Shown here piece after piece: positions 32,683 through 44,347 of a DNA stretch of 64,000 bases (positions are counted from its first letter, which is position 1; each line of letters opens with the position of its first letter). The stretch covers positions 315,149,077 through 315,213,076 of the forward strand of contig NC_057813.1 of the NCBI RefSeq assembly GCF_018294505.1, written 5' to 3'. The position numbers and the translations under genes are program-made. Source of the DNA: Triticum aestivum (lineage: Eukaryota > Streptophyta > Magnoliopsida > Poales > Poaceae). The notes under the pieces were generated by a model. The model searched no databases. It saw nothing but the letters and a program-made list of their open reading frames with translations, and had not been told where the DNA came from.

Positions 32683-33568
32683 TGTCGGATTAAGGGATCC
32701 GCAAACCCTTGAGAGGTTCGAACTCTGGGTTGCGTGCGGAGATCTCAACCTATCCAGCCTGCCTACTTGCGATCCTCCTAGGCCTAGCGCGTCAAGCTCA
32801 AAGAGACAAAGAGACACAACAGTTTATCCTGGTTCGGGCCACCTCGCGGTGTACTACCCTACTCTAGCATTTTGGTGGATTGCCTCGAAGGGCGGAGGAT
32901 AAACTAGTACAGTGGATGAACTGGCCTCAGGTGGTGAGGTGTTCTTGAGTTGGTGTGGTGTGAGCTAGTTCGACTTGTCTTGTGCCTCTTTCTATGGTGG
33001 TGGCTAGTCCTATTTATAGAAGCCTTGGTCCTCTTCCCAAATGTTGGCGGGAAGGGATCCCACAACGGCTAGATTTGAAAGGGGACAAGTAGTACAGCTT
33101 ATCCTGACAAAGTAGTCTTCGCTTGCAAAAAGCCTCTGGTCGTGACGCTGCTGTGGGATCGTCGATGACCTCCGTCCTTCCGTCTTGGTGGTCTTGGTCT
33201 CGTTGCACTAGAATGGAAACCTTTGGCTGATTCCTTGGGATTCCGTGCATGTGGCTTGCTTCCCTTGCACCAAAGAGGAAACCTGCGCTCTGCGCCCGCC
33301 TGGCGCCCGCCTGCCCTTGATCATCATGGCTCACGTCAGCTGAGCCTCGTGAGGTGATCCTTGCATAGAACTCTCTGCCCCTCGGGAGCCAGCCTGGGGA
33401 GGTAGATCCCCTCGGGGGTCTAAGCGTCGTCCTCCTCGCGAGGCTTGGCCCCTCACGAGGGTCTTGAGCTGTTGATGCTGAAGCTGGGCCGTACCAGGCC
33501 GTCGATGGAGCCACGTGGTCGGCCGCAGGCAGGCAGGGCTGGATACCCCCATATCCAAGACGCCGACA
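32683..33568 (-). repeat. Element C 5' LTR
   Basis: 886 bp on the minus strand, TGTCGG...CCGACA, with TATAAATA at 33018-33010. It is related to the LTRs of B and F (GGTATCC/GGGTCCCC, GCCTGC, CCTCGCGAGG). The right flank ACATT is the target copy. Confidence 0.9.
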
Positions 33569-34199
33569 ACATTAGGGTTTTGGTTTACATGCATCTTAAT
33601 GTGTTATATCAGTACGAACTCTAGGGCTGTTTGTGACACTTACATGAATAGCCCAATAGATCGATCAGAAAGAATAAATTTGAGGTGGTTTCATACCCTA
33701 CAATAATCTCCTCGTTTGTTGTCCGCTATTAGTGACTTTGGAGTGACTCTTTGTTGCACGTTGCGGGATTTTTATATGATCCAATTATGTTATCGTTGTT
33801 GAGAGAACTTGCACTAGTGAAAGTATGAACCCTAGGCCTTGTTTGCAAGCATTGCAATACCATTTTTGCTCACTTTTTTCACTTGCTACCTTGCTGTTTT
33901 TTATATTTTCATATTACAAAAACCTATATCTACCATCCATATTACACTTGTATCACCATCTCTTCGCTGAACTAGTACACCTATACAATTTACCATTGTA
34001 TTGGGTGTGTTGTGGACACAAGAGACTCTTCGTTATTTGTTTGCAGGACTGTTTGAGAGAGACCACTTCTTCCTACGCCTCCCATGGATTGATAAACCTT
34101 AGGTCATCCACTTGAGGGAAATTTGCTACTGTCCTACAAAACTCTGCCCTTGGAGGCCCAACATGAGTCTACAAGAAGAAGGTTGCATAGTAGACATCA
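33569..34199 (+). repeat. Element D 5' LTR, right-hand part
   Basis: It matches 40443-40683 plus 53938-54317 of the 3' LTR base by base, with scattered differences. It shows the uninterrupted site of element E (ACTTG at 33807-33811). Confidence 0.9.
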
Positions 34200-34328
34200 A
34201 GCTCTTTTCTGACGACGTTGCTGGGGAGGTGAGTGCTTCAAGGTAAATCTTTAGATCTTGCAATCGAATCTTTTAGTTTCTTGTTTTATCATTAGTTTAG
34301 TCTATAAAAGAAAACTACAAAAAATGGA

Positions 34329-35198
34329 ATTGAGGTTGCCTCATATGCTTCATCTTTTTAATGTCTTTCAGGAAAATGATGGAAAGGAAAATTGTGCTCA
34401 AGTGCTAGAAGAAGAAGTCTATAAAATGTTTGGCACTAAAATTTTGAATGATGAGGATGATTGCAATGTTGTTAGCGTGAATTCTTTGAATATCCATGAT
34501 GCTAATAATATGCAAAGCCACAAGCTTGGTGATGCTATGTTTAATGAAGATAATATTTTGTCCCCCAAGTTTTGATGAGCAAATTTATTATGATGAAAGC
34601 ATGCCTCCTATTTATGATGATTATATTGATGGAAGTGGATTTGGAGAGGTCATGAGTTTATTTAGTGATGAATCCACTATTTCGAAAGAGGTTCCAATTG
34701 ATTATGAGAACAAAATTGCTATGTATGATGATTATTGTGATGACATGTATGCTATAAAGAATAATGATGACCATGAAACTTGTTATCATGATTTGAATTT
34801 TCAATTGGATTATGCCTCTCATGATAATTATTTTTTTGAGTTTGCTCCCACTATTATGAAGGAGAATAAATTTGATTATGTGGAGAGTAATACAATTTCT
34901 ATGGTTATGAATCATGAAAAGAATGCTTTATGTGATGGTTATATTGTTGAATTCATTCATGATCTACTGAAAATTATTATAAGGTAGGAATATATGCTTG
35001 TAGGAATTGCAATAATATCAAGTTTCTTCGCTATGTGTTGAAAATCTTGAAGTTATGCTTGTTTTTCCTTCCTATGCTAGTTGATTCTTGTTCCCATAAG
35101 TTGTTTGCTCACAAAATCCCTATGCATAGGAAGTGGGTTAGACTTAAATGTGATAGTCATATGCTTCCCATTGTGTTTCAATTCTTATCTTTTAGGTG
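34329..35198 (+). pseudogene. Element D acidic ORF of unknown function, two frameshifts
   Basis: Three frames join into about 290 residues. The first runs from about 34329 (LRLPHMLHLFNVF) to a C-run near 34563, the second from there to about 34970, the third from about 34970 to TGA at about 35198. The protein is rich in Asp, Glu, Tyr and Asn (SFDEQIYYDESMPPIYDDYI, YDDYCDDMYAIKNNDDHETC) and ends in a basic His/Cys-containing tail (ACRNCNN, KLFAHKIPMHRKWVRLKC). I recognise no Pfam-type domain. It sits where gag would be. The frame stays readable through hundreds of codons once two indels are allowed, so it was probably once translated. Function unknown. Confidence 0.5.
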
Positions 35199-36840
35199 AG
35201 CATCATTGAAATCATCATGCCTAGCTAAAAAGGCATTAAACAAAAGCGCTTGTTGGGAGACAACCCAACATTTATACCCACTCTTTTTGTCTGTTCACAT
35301 GATTATGCTACTTTAGTAATCATGTTTTATAGCTTTTGTTTCAATAAAGTGCCAAGTAAAGCCTTTGGGATAGTGTGGATGATAGTTGACTTGATTCTGT
35401 GCAAAAACAGAAACTTTTGCAATCAGTCCAAGAATTTTGAAACTTCACTGCAACGTGCTTTTGATCTGATTTTTTTACACAAGATTTACATACAAATTTC
35501 CTAGATTGTACTAATTTTTTCAGAATTTTTGGAGTTACAGAGGTATGGAAATTTCCAGATTACTACAGACTATTCTGTTTTAAACAGATTATGTTTTCTA
35601 TGTGTTGTTTGCTTATTTTGATGAATCTATGAGTAGTATCGAAGGGTATGAACCATGGAGAAGTTGGAATACAGTAGATACAACACCAATATAAATTTAG
35701 AATGAGTTTACAAGAGTACCTAAGTGGTGATTTGCTTTCTTATACTAACGGAGCTTACGAGTTTTCTGTTGAGTTTTGTGTTGTGAAGTTTTCAAGTTTT
35801 GGGTAAAGATTCGATGGACTATGGAATAAGGAGTGGCAAGAGCCTAAGCTTGGGGATTCCCAAGGCACCCCAAGGTATATTCAAGGACAACCAAGAGCCT
35901 AAGCTTGGGGATGCCCCGGATGGCATCCCCTCTTTTGTCTTCGTCTATCGGTAAATTTTCTTGAGGCTATATTTTTATTCACCACATGATATGTGTTCTA
36001 CGTGGAGCATCATTTTATTTTGTTTATATTTTCTTGATGTTATTCAGAGACATGTTTTATATCTTTTAGTGCAATAAAAAGGTGAAGTATAGCCTTTACC
36101 ATGCTTATTTTACAAGTCTTTATCTTGTTGTTTGAAAATAGAAAGTTTGCTGTTATGTTTTGAATATTGGTGAATAGTCAGAACATGATAAAACCTTGAA
36201 ATTTTTACACAGTAAGGTACAACAAATTTTCTATAGTGTGGTAATTTTTGAGAACTTTTCGAGTTAGGGAAGTATGATTCATCTTTCATTCTTTACAGAC
36301 TGTTCTGTTTAGACAGATTGCTGTTATGCTTGTATTATTTGCATATGTTTGCCTATTTAATTATTCTATTTGAGGATAGGCGTATTAAATATGCAGAGGC
36401 ATTTAGTAGGCAATATCAAATAATAATTTTAGTGATTTGCTACAGTAGAGAATGATAAGGTTTTGCATTGATTTATACCAACTTATCTCACGAGTTCTTG
36501 TTGACTTTTGTGTGGATGAAGTTTTTAATATTTAGGGAACTATGATATGAGAGGAATTAAGGAGACACAAAAGCTCAAGCCTGGGGATGTCCAAGGCATA
36601 CGTAATTAATATTTCAAGAAGTCTCAATCATCTAAGCTTGTGGATGCCCCGGTTGGCATTCCACATCTCTTCTTCAACAACGATCGATCAGTTTTGGTTG
36701 AGCCTATGTTTTTGCTTCTTCACATGATATGTGCTATCCTTGCAATGTCATTTTATTTTTCTTTGCTTGCTTCTTGTATAAAATACATTAGATCTAAAAA
36801 AATGAGAGAGAGTCTTCACATAGCTAAATAATTATTTGAC
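35199..36840 (+). repeat. Element D diverged direct repeat, unit about 750 bp
   Basis: Two successive stretches (about 35240-36000 and 36010-36760) follow the same order of words: ATGTTTTATA(G/T)CTTTT with GCAATAAA or TCAATAAA, ACAGACT(A/G)TTCTGTTT, TGATTTGCT, GAGTTTTCTGTTGA/GAGTTCTTGTTGA, AAGCTTGGGGATGCCCCGG or the AAGCTTGTGGATGCCCCGG variant, then CACATGATATGTG. Both end with a PPT-like GCTTGGGGATG word, so an old internal duplication is likely. Confidence 0.6.
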
Positions 36841-38475
36841 TACTCATTGATCTTCACTTATATCTTTTTGGAGTAGTTTGTCATTTACTCGTGTGCTTCA
36901 CTTATATCCTATGAGTAAATGGCTGAATGATTTGAATATCATAAATCTGAAATTATATATGTTTTATATGATTATCCCATGGGGAGTAATGACTTCACAT
37001 ATAATAAGTGGAGGTGGTAAGTTTATTGAAAATTAGCAAACATAATATTTATCACTTGAACAATTCATGAAAGAGTACTGAAGGAAGAGAGATTTCACAT
37101 ATAAATATACTATCTTGGACATATTCTATGATTGTAAGCCCCATTAATTATTTTCAACCTTGACCAAATTAATTGAAGTTGGACAAGGAAGACGACATAA
37201 TGAGTTATGCTTGGGTATATTTGTATAGAAGTTATATTGTTATAGATCCTCCAACATGTGGTGCTTGCTATTTAGAATCTTTTGCTAGCCAAAATTTCTG
37301 TACCAAGCAGGAATACTACTTGTGCATCCAAAATCCTTGAACCAAATTTCTTCCATGAGTGTCCACCATATCTACCCATATGCGGTATTTACCAACCGTT
37401 CCAAGTAAATTTGCATGTGCCAAACTCTAAACCTTCAAATAATAATCTGTTTTGTATGCCCGATCGCTCATGTAGCGACTAGGGCCTGTCAATATCTTCC
37501 ATGCTAGGTGGGTTATTCTCATGATGAGTGGACTCCGCTCATAATTCACGAGAAAAGTCTGGTAACCGGGATGCCTAGTTCCATTGTCAAATCAAATCAA
37601 ATATAATTGTAAACAAAACTTCCCCAGGATTGTTGATAGTTGGATGGTACCCGTTGTTTTGGACCAGCCATGGAATTTGCTTGTTGGTGGTGGGGGAGTA
37701 AAAACTTTACCATTCTGTTTGGGAACCGCCTATAATGTGTCTAGCATGGAAGATAGTGAGAACTCTTGGTTGTTATGTTGACAATGAAAGCATACCTGTC
37801 AAAATTATTTTCATCTCTGTTTTAAAAGCTTCGAGATCTGGCACCGTTGCAAATCCCTGCTTCCCTCTGTGAAGGGCCTATCTTTTACTTTTATGCAAGA
37901 GTCAGTAATATTCCTTCTGATTCCAACCTACTCTTTAGTTTGCATGCATCATGTGATGGGGAAATATCTAAGCATATATGGCTATTCAAATATATTAGAT
38001 CATGAATTATTATTGTTGACAATTATCTATATGATAAGTAAGTTGGGAGGCGAAACATTAAGCCCCTATCTTTCTCTATGTTTGATGGATGCTATTTGTT
38101 CTAAAAATATGCTTTGAGTGGTAACAATCATGGAAGACTATATGATTGTTGAGCATGTGGGATTTGCTAAATCAAAGCTCTTACATAGACCCTTCCTGAA
38201 AATAAGATGAATTACAATTGTTTGATGACTGAGAGCATAGTTTGTTAGTTTTCAAGAAAGTTTATGGTCTATAATTTAAACATGTGAATAGCTTGTTACT
38301 TGATCATGAGAAGCTTTATGATATGAGCTACTGTTATGATATATAATGATGATATAAAAAGTGATTGAAATTATCATTGATCAAACTTGTGCACTTGCTA
38401 GCATTCCACATCAAAAATTATGTTTTTATCATTTACCTACTCGAGGACGAGCAGGAATTAAGCTTGGGGATGCTT
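36841..38475 (+). other. Element D non-coding 3' internal region
   Basis: AT-rich, with no open frame worth calling. It ends in ATTAAGCTTGGGGATGCT (38458-38475), which serves as PPT for the LTR starting TGATACATC. Confidence 0.6.
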
Positions 38476-38744
38476 GATACATCTCCGACGTATTTATAAT
38501 TTTTGATTGTTCCATGCTATTAAATTATCCATCTTGGATGTTTTATATGTTATTTTATATTATTTTTGGGACTAACATATTAACTTAGTGCCCAGTGCCA
38601 GTTTCTTTTTTTCCTTGTTTTTGAGTTTTACAGAAAAGGAATACCAAACGGACTCCAAATGAGCCGAAAATTTACGGTGATTTTTTATGGACCAGAAGAA
38701 GCCCCCAAAGCAAAAGAGTTGGGCAAGAAGAGCCACGAGGCCTC

Positions 38745-39668
38745 TGAGGGAGTCCTGGATTAAGGGGTCCTCGGACAGCCGGACTATATACATGGGCCGG
38801 ACTGTTAGGCTATGAAGATACAAGATAGAAGACTTCTTCCCGTGTCCTGATGGGACTCTCCTTGGCATGGAAGGCAAGCTTGGCGATTCGGATATGTAGA
38901 TTCCTTTCACTGTAACAGACTTTGTATAACCCTAGCCCCCTCCGGTGTCTATATAAACCGGAGGGCTTAGTCCATCGGGGACAATCATAACAATACATGC
39001 TAGACTTCGAGGTAGATCAACTCTTGTAATACTCATATTCATCAAGATCAATCAAGCAGGAAGTAGGGTATTACCTCCATAGAGAGGGCCCGAACCTGGG
39101 TAAACATTGTGTCCCCCGTCTCCTGTTACCATCGACCTTAGACGCACAGTTCAGGACCCCCTTGAGGGAGTCCTAGATTAGGGGGTCCTCGGACAGCCAG
39201 ACTATATACTATGGCCGGACTGTTGGACTATGAAGATACAAGATTGAAGACTTCGTCCCGTGTCCGGGTGGGACTCTCCTTTGCGTGTAAGGCAACCTTG
39301 GCAATTCGGATATGTAGATCTCCTTCTCTGTAACCGACTCTGTGTAACCCTAGCCCCCTCCGGTGTCTATATAAACCGAAGGGTTTAGCCCGTAGGACAA
39401 TAACAATCAGAATCATAGGCTAGCTTCTAGGGTTTAGCCTCTACAATCTCGTGGTAGATCAACTCTTCTAATACTCATATCATCAATGTCAATCAAGCAG
39501 GAAGTAGGGTATTACCTCCATCGAGAGGGCCCGAACCTGGGTAAATATTGTGTCCCCCGCCTCCTGTTACCATTAGCCTTAGACGCATAGCTCGGGACCC
39601 CCTACCCGAGATCCGCCGGTTTTGACACCGACACCCCTACTCAAGATCCGCCGGTTTTGACACCGACA
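38745..39668 (+). repeat. Solo LTR 1 in element D's 3' LTR
   Basis: It starts TGAGGGAGTCCTGG, ends GACACCGACA, and is flanked by GCCTC at 38740-38744 and 39669-39673. It is itself interrupted by solo LTR 2. Its own length is about 457 bp. TATATAAA is at about 38949. Solo LTRs arise by recombination between the two LTRs of an element. Confidence 0.95.
39163..39633 (+). repeat. Solo LTR 2 nested in solo LTR 1 of the same family
   Basis: 471 bp, TGAGGGAGTCCTAG...CACCGACA, with target copies CCCCT at 39158-39162 and 39634-39638. It closely matches solo LTR 1, with a TATATAAA box at about 39368. Confidence 0.95.
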
Positions 39669-39970
39669 GCCTCCACAACCCCCCTGGGTTCGCCCTCCGG
39701 TCTTGTAAGCTCCTCGTGGACCCCCCTGACTTGTTCTCGATGCCAAAAATTCCTATAAATATAGAAACCCCTAGAAATGAACCTAGATTAGGAGTTCCAC
39801 CGCTGCAAGCCTCCGTAGCCACGAAAAACCTCTCGGGACCCTATTCCGGCACCCTGACAGAGATGGGATCCATCACCGGTGGCCATCTTCATCATACCGG
39901 CGCTCTCCATGATGAGGAGGGAGTAGTTCACCATCGGGGCTAAGGGTATGCACCAGTAGCTATGTGTTTG

Positions 39971-39971
39971 A

Positions 39972-40006
<35 letters not shown>

Positions 40007-40016
40007 CTCTCTCTCG
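39971..40016. repeat. Microsatellite (TC)n(ATCT)n(TC)n
   Basis: Simple repeat inside element D's 3' LTR. Confidence 0.97.
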
Positions 40017-40683
40017 TGCTCTTGATTTAGCACGATCTTGATGTACCGCGAGCTTTGCTATTATAGTTGGATCTTATGATGCTTCTCCCCCTCTACCTTC
40101 TTGCAATGGATTGAGTTTTCCCTTTGAATTTATCTTATCAGATTGAGTCTACGAGGAATTGAGAACACTTGATGTATGTCTTGCATGTGCTTATCTGTGG
40201 TGACAATGTGAAATTCACATGATCCACTTGATGTATGTTTTGGTGATGAACTTGCAGGTTCTGTGATCTTGTGAACTTATGCATAGGGGTTGGCACATTT
40301 TCGTCTTCACTCTTCGGTAGAAACTTTGGGGCACTCTTTGAAGTTATTTGCGTTGGTTTGTATAGATGAATCTGAGATTGTGTGATGCATATCGTATAAT
40401 CAAACCTATGGATACTGGTGGTGACATTGGAGTATCTTGATGACATTAGGGTTTTAGTTGATGTGTCTTAAGGTGTTATTTTAGTATGAACTCTAGGGTT
40501 GTTTGTGACATATATAGGAATAGCCCAATAGATCGATCAGAAAGAATAACTTTGAGGTGGTTTTGTACCCTACAATAATCTCTTCGTTTGTTCTCCGCTA
40601 TTAGTGACTTTGGAGTGACTCTTTGTTGCACGTTCAGTGATTGTTATATGATCCAATTATGTTATCATTGTTGAGAGAACTTG

Positions 40684-41766
40684 TGTCGGAGTAATGGGCC
40701 ACGGGTAGGCTAACCCGAGCCCTAGGACATTTCAAGACATCAGGGCAGGCCGCGCCCCTCAGGCCGAGTCCCAGGAGCGACTCCAAGATATGCCGAGTCC
40801 CAGGAGCGACTCCCAGATAAGCCGACTCCGAGCTGGCGACTTCCAGGGAGGCCGACTATGGAGAGTCGGCCCAAGACTCCTCCCTTATCCCAAAGTACGA
40901 CGCGTGGTACGGTTACGGCATGGAAATTCCCCCCTGCTTCCGAAGGGCCGGCATGGCTACAGTAAGCCGTACCGCTGGAAGATCTCCGGCGAGATACGAC
41001 ACTGTTGCCATGCCTGCCCTGACCTCAGCCACAGTATGCAGTGCACTGTGCCCACGATGCCGGCTTGTACGACCCGAAGGCGGTGGGGCCGCCTGTCAGT
41101 GGGAGGGCCGAAGCCGGCCTGGGAAACTCGAAGACGGGCCCGTGGGAATCGGCCTCCCTGGAGTCGGCCGACTCCTCCCGGGCCCCACAAGCCATTAACC
41201 AGATAAGATGGGGAATGGCGACAGTGATCGCCCGATAGACGGCGGCACTGTTGCCACAACCTGATGACCGAGCCTGCGTCATCAGGAGTGCCGCTACAGT
41301 ATCAAGCCTGTACGAGGGACCCGCCAGTCGGTGGGCCCCAGAAGCCGGCAGGGAAGACGGCGGCCTGAGAGACAGACGACTGGGACCCGCGCCCAGCCAA
41401 ATTACTATTGTACCCCCGGGGGGTAGGCCTATATAAACCCCCCGGGGCACCCATGCAAAGGGTTCGGACCTAGAGAGAGAGAGAGAGATAGACCAGATAG
41501 CCCAGGGAGGAGAGAGCTAGCCTTGCCCTCTTCTACCTCCCGAAACAGCTCCAGGAGCACCATTGTAGCCACTTTGCTTTAGTGATCATGCGTAGACCCC
41601 GCAGAGCAGCAGTAGGGGTGTTATCTCCTAGGAGAGCCCTGAAGCTGGGTAAGTTCCGCCGGCGTGCATGTCTTCGCCTCATCCCGCTTCTAGGCACTAA
41701 CGACGTTTTACTCGCTCCCACCATGATAAGCCATCCTTTGGCATATGTCGTATCCAACCCCCGACA
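40684..41766 (+). repeat. Element E 5' LTR
   Basis: TGTCGGAGTAATGG...CCCCCGACA. TATATAAA lies at 41430-41437, just after a CCCCCGGGGGG palindrome, with a (GA)n run 30 bp downstream (about 41472-41490). Confidence 0.95.
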
Positions 41767-41785
41767 TTTGGCGCCCACCGTGGGG
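41767..41785 (+). other. Element E primer-binding site
   Basis: TTTGGCGCCCACCGTGGGG directly follows the LTR. This is a common PBS sequence of grass Tat-type elements. Confidence 0.75.
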
Positions 41786-42079
41786 CGAGGTGCACCGTCG
41801 TCCGGAGATCTGCTCTGGACAGGAACCCTGTTCCTCCCCGGCGAGCACAGCCAGCCCGGCACGCCGGACGGCGTCTGTGCCGACGCGCTACGCGGCGCTG
41901 AGATCGCCTGTGCAGCCAGCTGCCTCGCCGATCTTATCGGCGAGGTTTGCCTCTCCGACGAGCCTGCGCCCGACGCAGGCACGTGTGGCCCCGAGAGCCT
42001 CCTCGTGGGCCTCGTCGACCAACTCCACGTCGCCGGCGAGCCTGCCGCGGACCGGGAGTCCATAGGATCCACCGACTCG

Positions 42080-43504
42080 ATGCTGGTCGACTCCGACACC
42101 GCGTCGCTCGACGCGTTCCCCACCGATGTGGTGGTCTACGACGAGCCACTCTCGTATGCGGGGAGCGGCGGAAGCGCCGTCACTGAGGTCCTCGTCCTCG
42201 AGCATGGCGAGCGCTCCGGCGAAGGAGCGCATGACCCGTTTGACGCGGCCCTGCGAGACCTTACAGCACCGATTCCGGAAGACGCCGACGCCGGGACGCT
42301 GGAGGCGCTCCACCTTCAGCTCATCGAGGGCACGAAGAAGCTGGCAAGCATGAGGCGCTTGTCAGAAGCTTACCAACGAGAGATGGATCGCGCCGTAGGC
42401 GGCTCGCCGGCTCCAACCGGGCCTGGCCACCTAGGCGCGGTCCGACAGCGCGGCGCGGCAATCGCCAACCTCTTCGGGGCTGATCGCCCTGTGTATACCA
42501 CGCCCGCAGAGAATATCCGTGCCGCCCAGGCGGCGGCAGACGAGCTCGACAACTTCGAAGGCGAAGAGCTCCGCATAATGACGGAGCGAGTCTAGCAGCT
42601 CCTCGACGCGGCTGCCGCGCAGAATAATGCCGGCTGCCGCACCGAGGCGCCACAGCGCCAAAACGACGACCCACCGCCTCATCAAGACCAAGGTGCGACG
42701 TCTTGAACGCCGACTGGTGGGGCCCGTGGGAAGAAGGACAAGGAGCTGGCTGCCAACCGCAGTCGGACTCACATCACCATCGAGCGTGACCAAGACGGCC
42801 GCCCTAGAGCGGTGGAACGGCGGGATGACTACCTACCTCCCCCTCCTCGCAGAGAAAGACAAGTCTCCCCGCCACCCGTGGAACATCCGACTCTCGGCGA
42901 CCGCCTTGGCCGCCGAGAGGGAGTCGGAGAGAACGACGCCCGCCACTGGATCGACAGACTCCACTGATCCCTAGCGCTGGAAGAAGAAGACGAGTTGGGT
43001 CCCCCCTGCTTTGGACCCCGCATCCAGGACGAGCCCTTTCCCAGAGGGTTCACGCTCCCCCGAGACACGCCCAAATATACCGGCACCATGAAGCCGGAAG
43101 ATTGGCTGATCGACTACTCCACAGCCGTCAACATAGCGAACGGCAACAAGCGCGTTGCCATAAGATACGTCCCGCTCATGCTCCAGGGCTCGGCCTGGAC
43201 GTGGTTAAACAGTCTGAAGCCTCGCAGCATCAACAGCTGGGTCGACTTCACCGAGGCTTTCGTTCGCAACTTCGAACAGAAGGGCGGCAAGTCCAACTGG
43301 CTGCCAGCTTTCTCCTACGAGCAGTCTTTAGATGGTCCCTGTAAGTTTCACAGCGGCGCGAAGCCGTCGAACCACACCACCAGGAAATGCCACTGGCTGA
43401 CCAGAATCGCCAAGGGGGACGGCCTGCTCCCTCCCGCTCCTGCTGGGCCGCCTCCTCCACCACCGCCCCAGCAGACGGCCGTCAGGCCAGTCGGCGCGAT
43501 ATAG
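42080..43504 (+). pseudogene. Element E gag, internally deleted, three stops
   Basis: The frame is already open in the LTR; ATG 42080 (MLVDSDTASLDAFP) is the first Met after the PBS. An acidic N-terminal part with a helix rich in Leu/Glu (ALHLQLIEGTKKLASMRRLS) leads through TAG 42593 and TGA 42704 and 42965 to the Retrotrans_gag start (FPRGFTLPRDTPKYTG, PEDWLIDYSTAVNIANG, GSAWTWLNSLKPRSINSW). Near 43285-43320 the frame jumps, still in phase, to CKFHSGAKPSNHTTRKCHWL, the zinc-binding-like tail, so most of the central Gag domain is deleted. A Pro run (PPPPPPPQQ) ends it at TAG 43502. Gag forms the particle; this copy cannot. Confidence 0.8.
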
Positions 43505-44347
43505 GACGAGTTCCCAGATGAGCACGGAGCCTATGTGGTGTTCACCAGTATAGCGGATGACCGGCGCAGCAGGCGCCAACAGCAGCAAGAAGTAAACGCG
43601 GTTGCGTCAAGCACTCCGGAGTTCATGCATTGGTCCGAGAGGCCTATTAGTTGGAGTAGAGCTGATCACCCAGAGGTGATGCCGAGTCCAGGCTCCTACG
43701 CCTTGGTCTTAGGCTCCACGCTCGCCACGGATAGGCGGGCTGCTCGCTTCTCGCGGGTACTAATAGACGGAGGCAACAGTATCAACATCCTGTACAAAGA
43801 TACAATGGAGAAATTAGGAATCGAGCGAAGACAGCTTCAGAGCAGCCGGACTGTGTTCCACGGAATCGTCCCTGGCCTTTCCTGCTCACCAATCGGCAAG
43901 ATCCTGAGAGATGTCCTCTTCGGAGACAAAGATCATTTCCGCCGAGAGCCAATTTGGTTTGAGGTGGTGGACCTTGAGAGCCCATATCATGCACTGCTTG
44001 GCCGACCCGCCTTGGCCAAGTTCATGGCGGTCCCCCACTACGCCTACCTCAAGATGAAGATGCCGAGTTCCAAGGGAATCCTAACCGTGTCCGGCGACTA
44101 CCAGAAATCGTCCGCCTGCGCCGCCAAAAGCAGTCGGCTGGCCGAGTCCTTAGTGATCGCAGCTGAGAAACGGCTCCTTGATCGGGTCGTGGCGATGGCC
44201 GGAAAGCAGCCCGAGCTATCGCCCGACCCCAAGGATTCGGAAGCAGAAGGATCATTCAAGCCGGCCAGAGAAACAAAGAAGATACGGTTGGACCCGGAGC
44301 ACCCGGAGAGGTACGCTGTCATGGGCACAGGCCTTGACAGCAAATAG
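43505..44347 (+). pseudogene. Element E aspartic protease region
   Basis: Same frame as gag and pol. After a Gln-rich linker (RRQQQQEVNAVA) comes the retropepsin-type loop RVLIDGGNSINILY (about 43756-43795) with the catalytic Asp-Gly-Gly, then LGRPALAKFMAVPHYAYLKM, the C-terminal strand and hydrophobic part. The domain looks complete and would cut the polyprotein as a dimer. The only defect is TAG 44345-44347 (DSK-stop-EGEL) before RT; element B has TAG at the matching place (19745). Confidence 0.82.

Larger units (their letters stand above)
16497..33568 (-). mobile_element. Element C: gypsy (Tat-like) retrotransposon, split and partly duplicated
   Basis: The minus-strand 5' LTR is 32683-33568. 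Then come PBS, gag, a protease end and a very short RT remnant (down to about 26105), and an antisense B3-like gene (plus strand 16876-17639). The 3' LTR survives only as 16497-16550, cut by the CACTA end. Element B (17640-26104) sits inside, and a 2.9-kb tandem duplication covers part. The element is inserted in the 5' LTR of D with right target copy ACATT (33569-33573); the empty site is seen at 40443-40447. No RNase H or integrase is seen, so it is non-autonomous. Confidence 0.8.
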
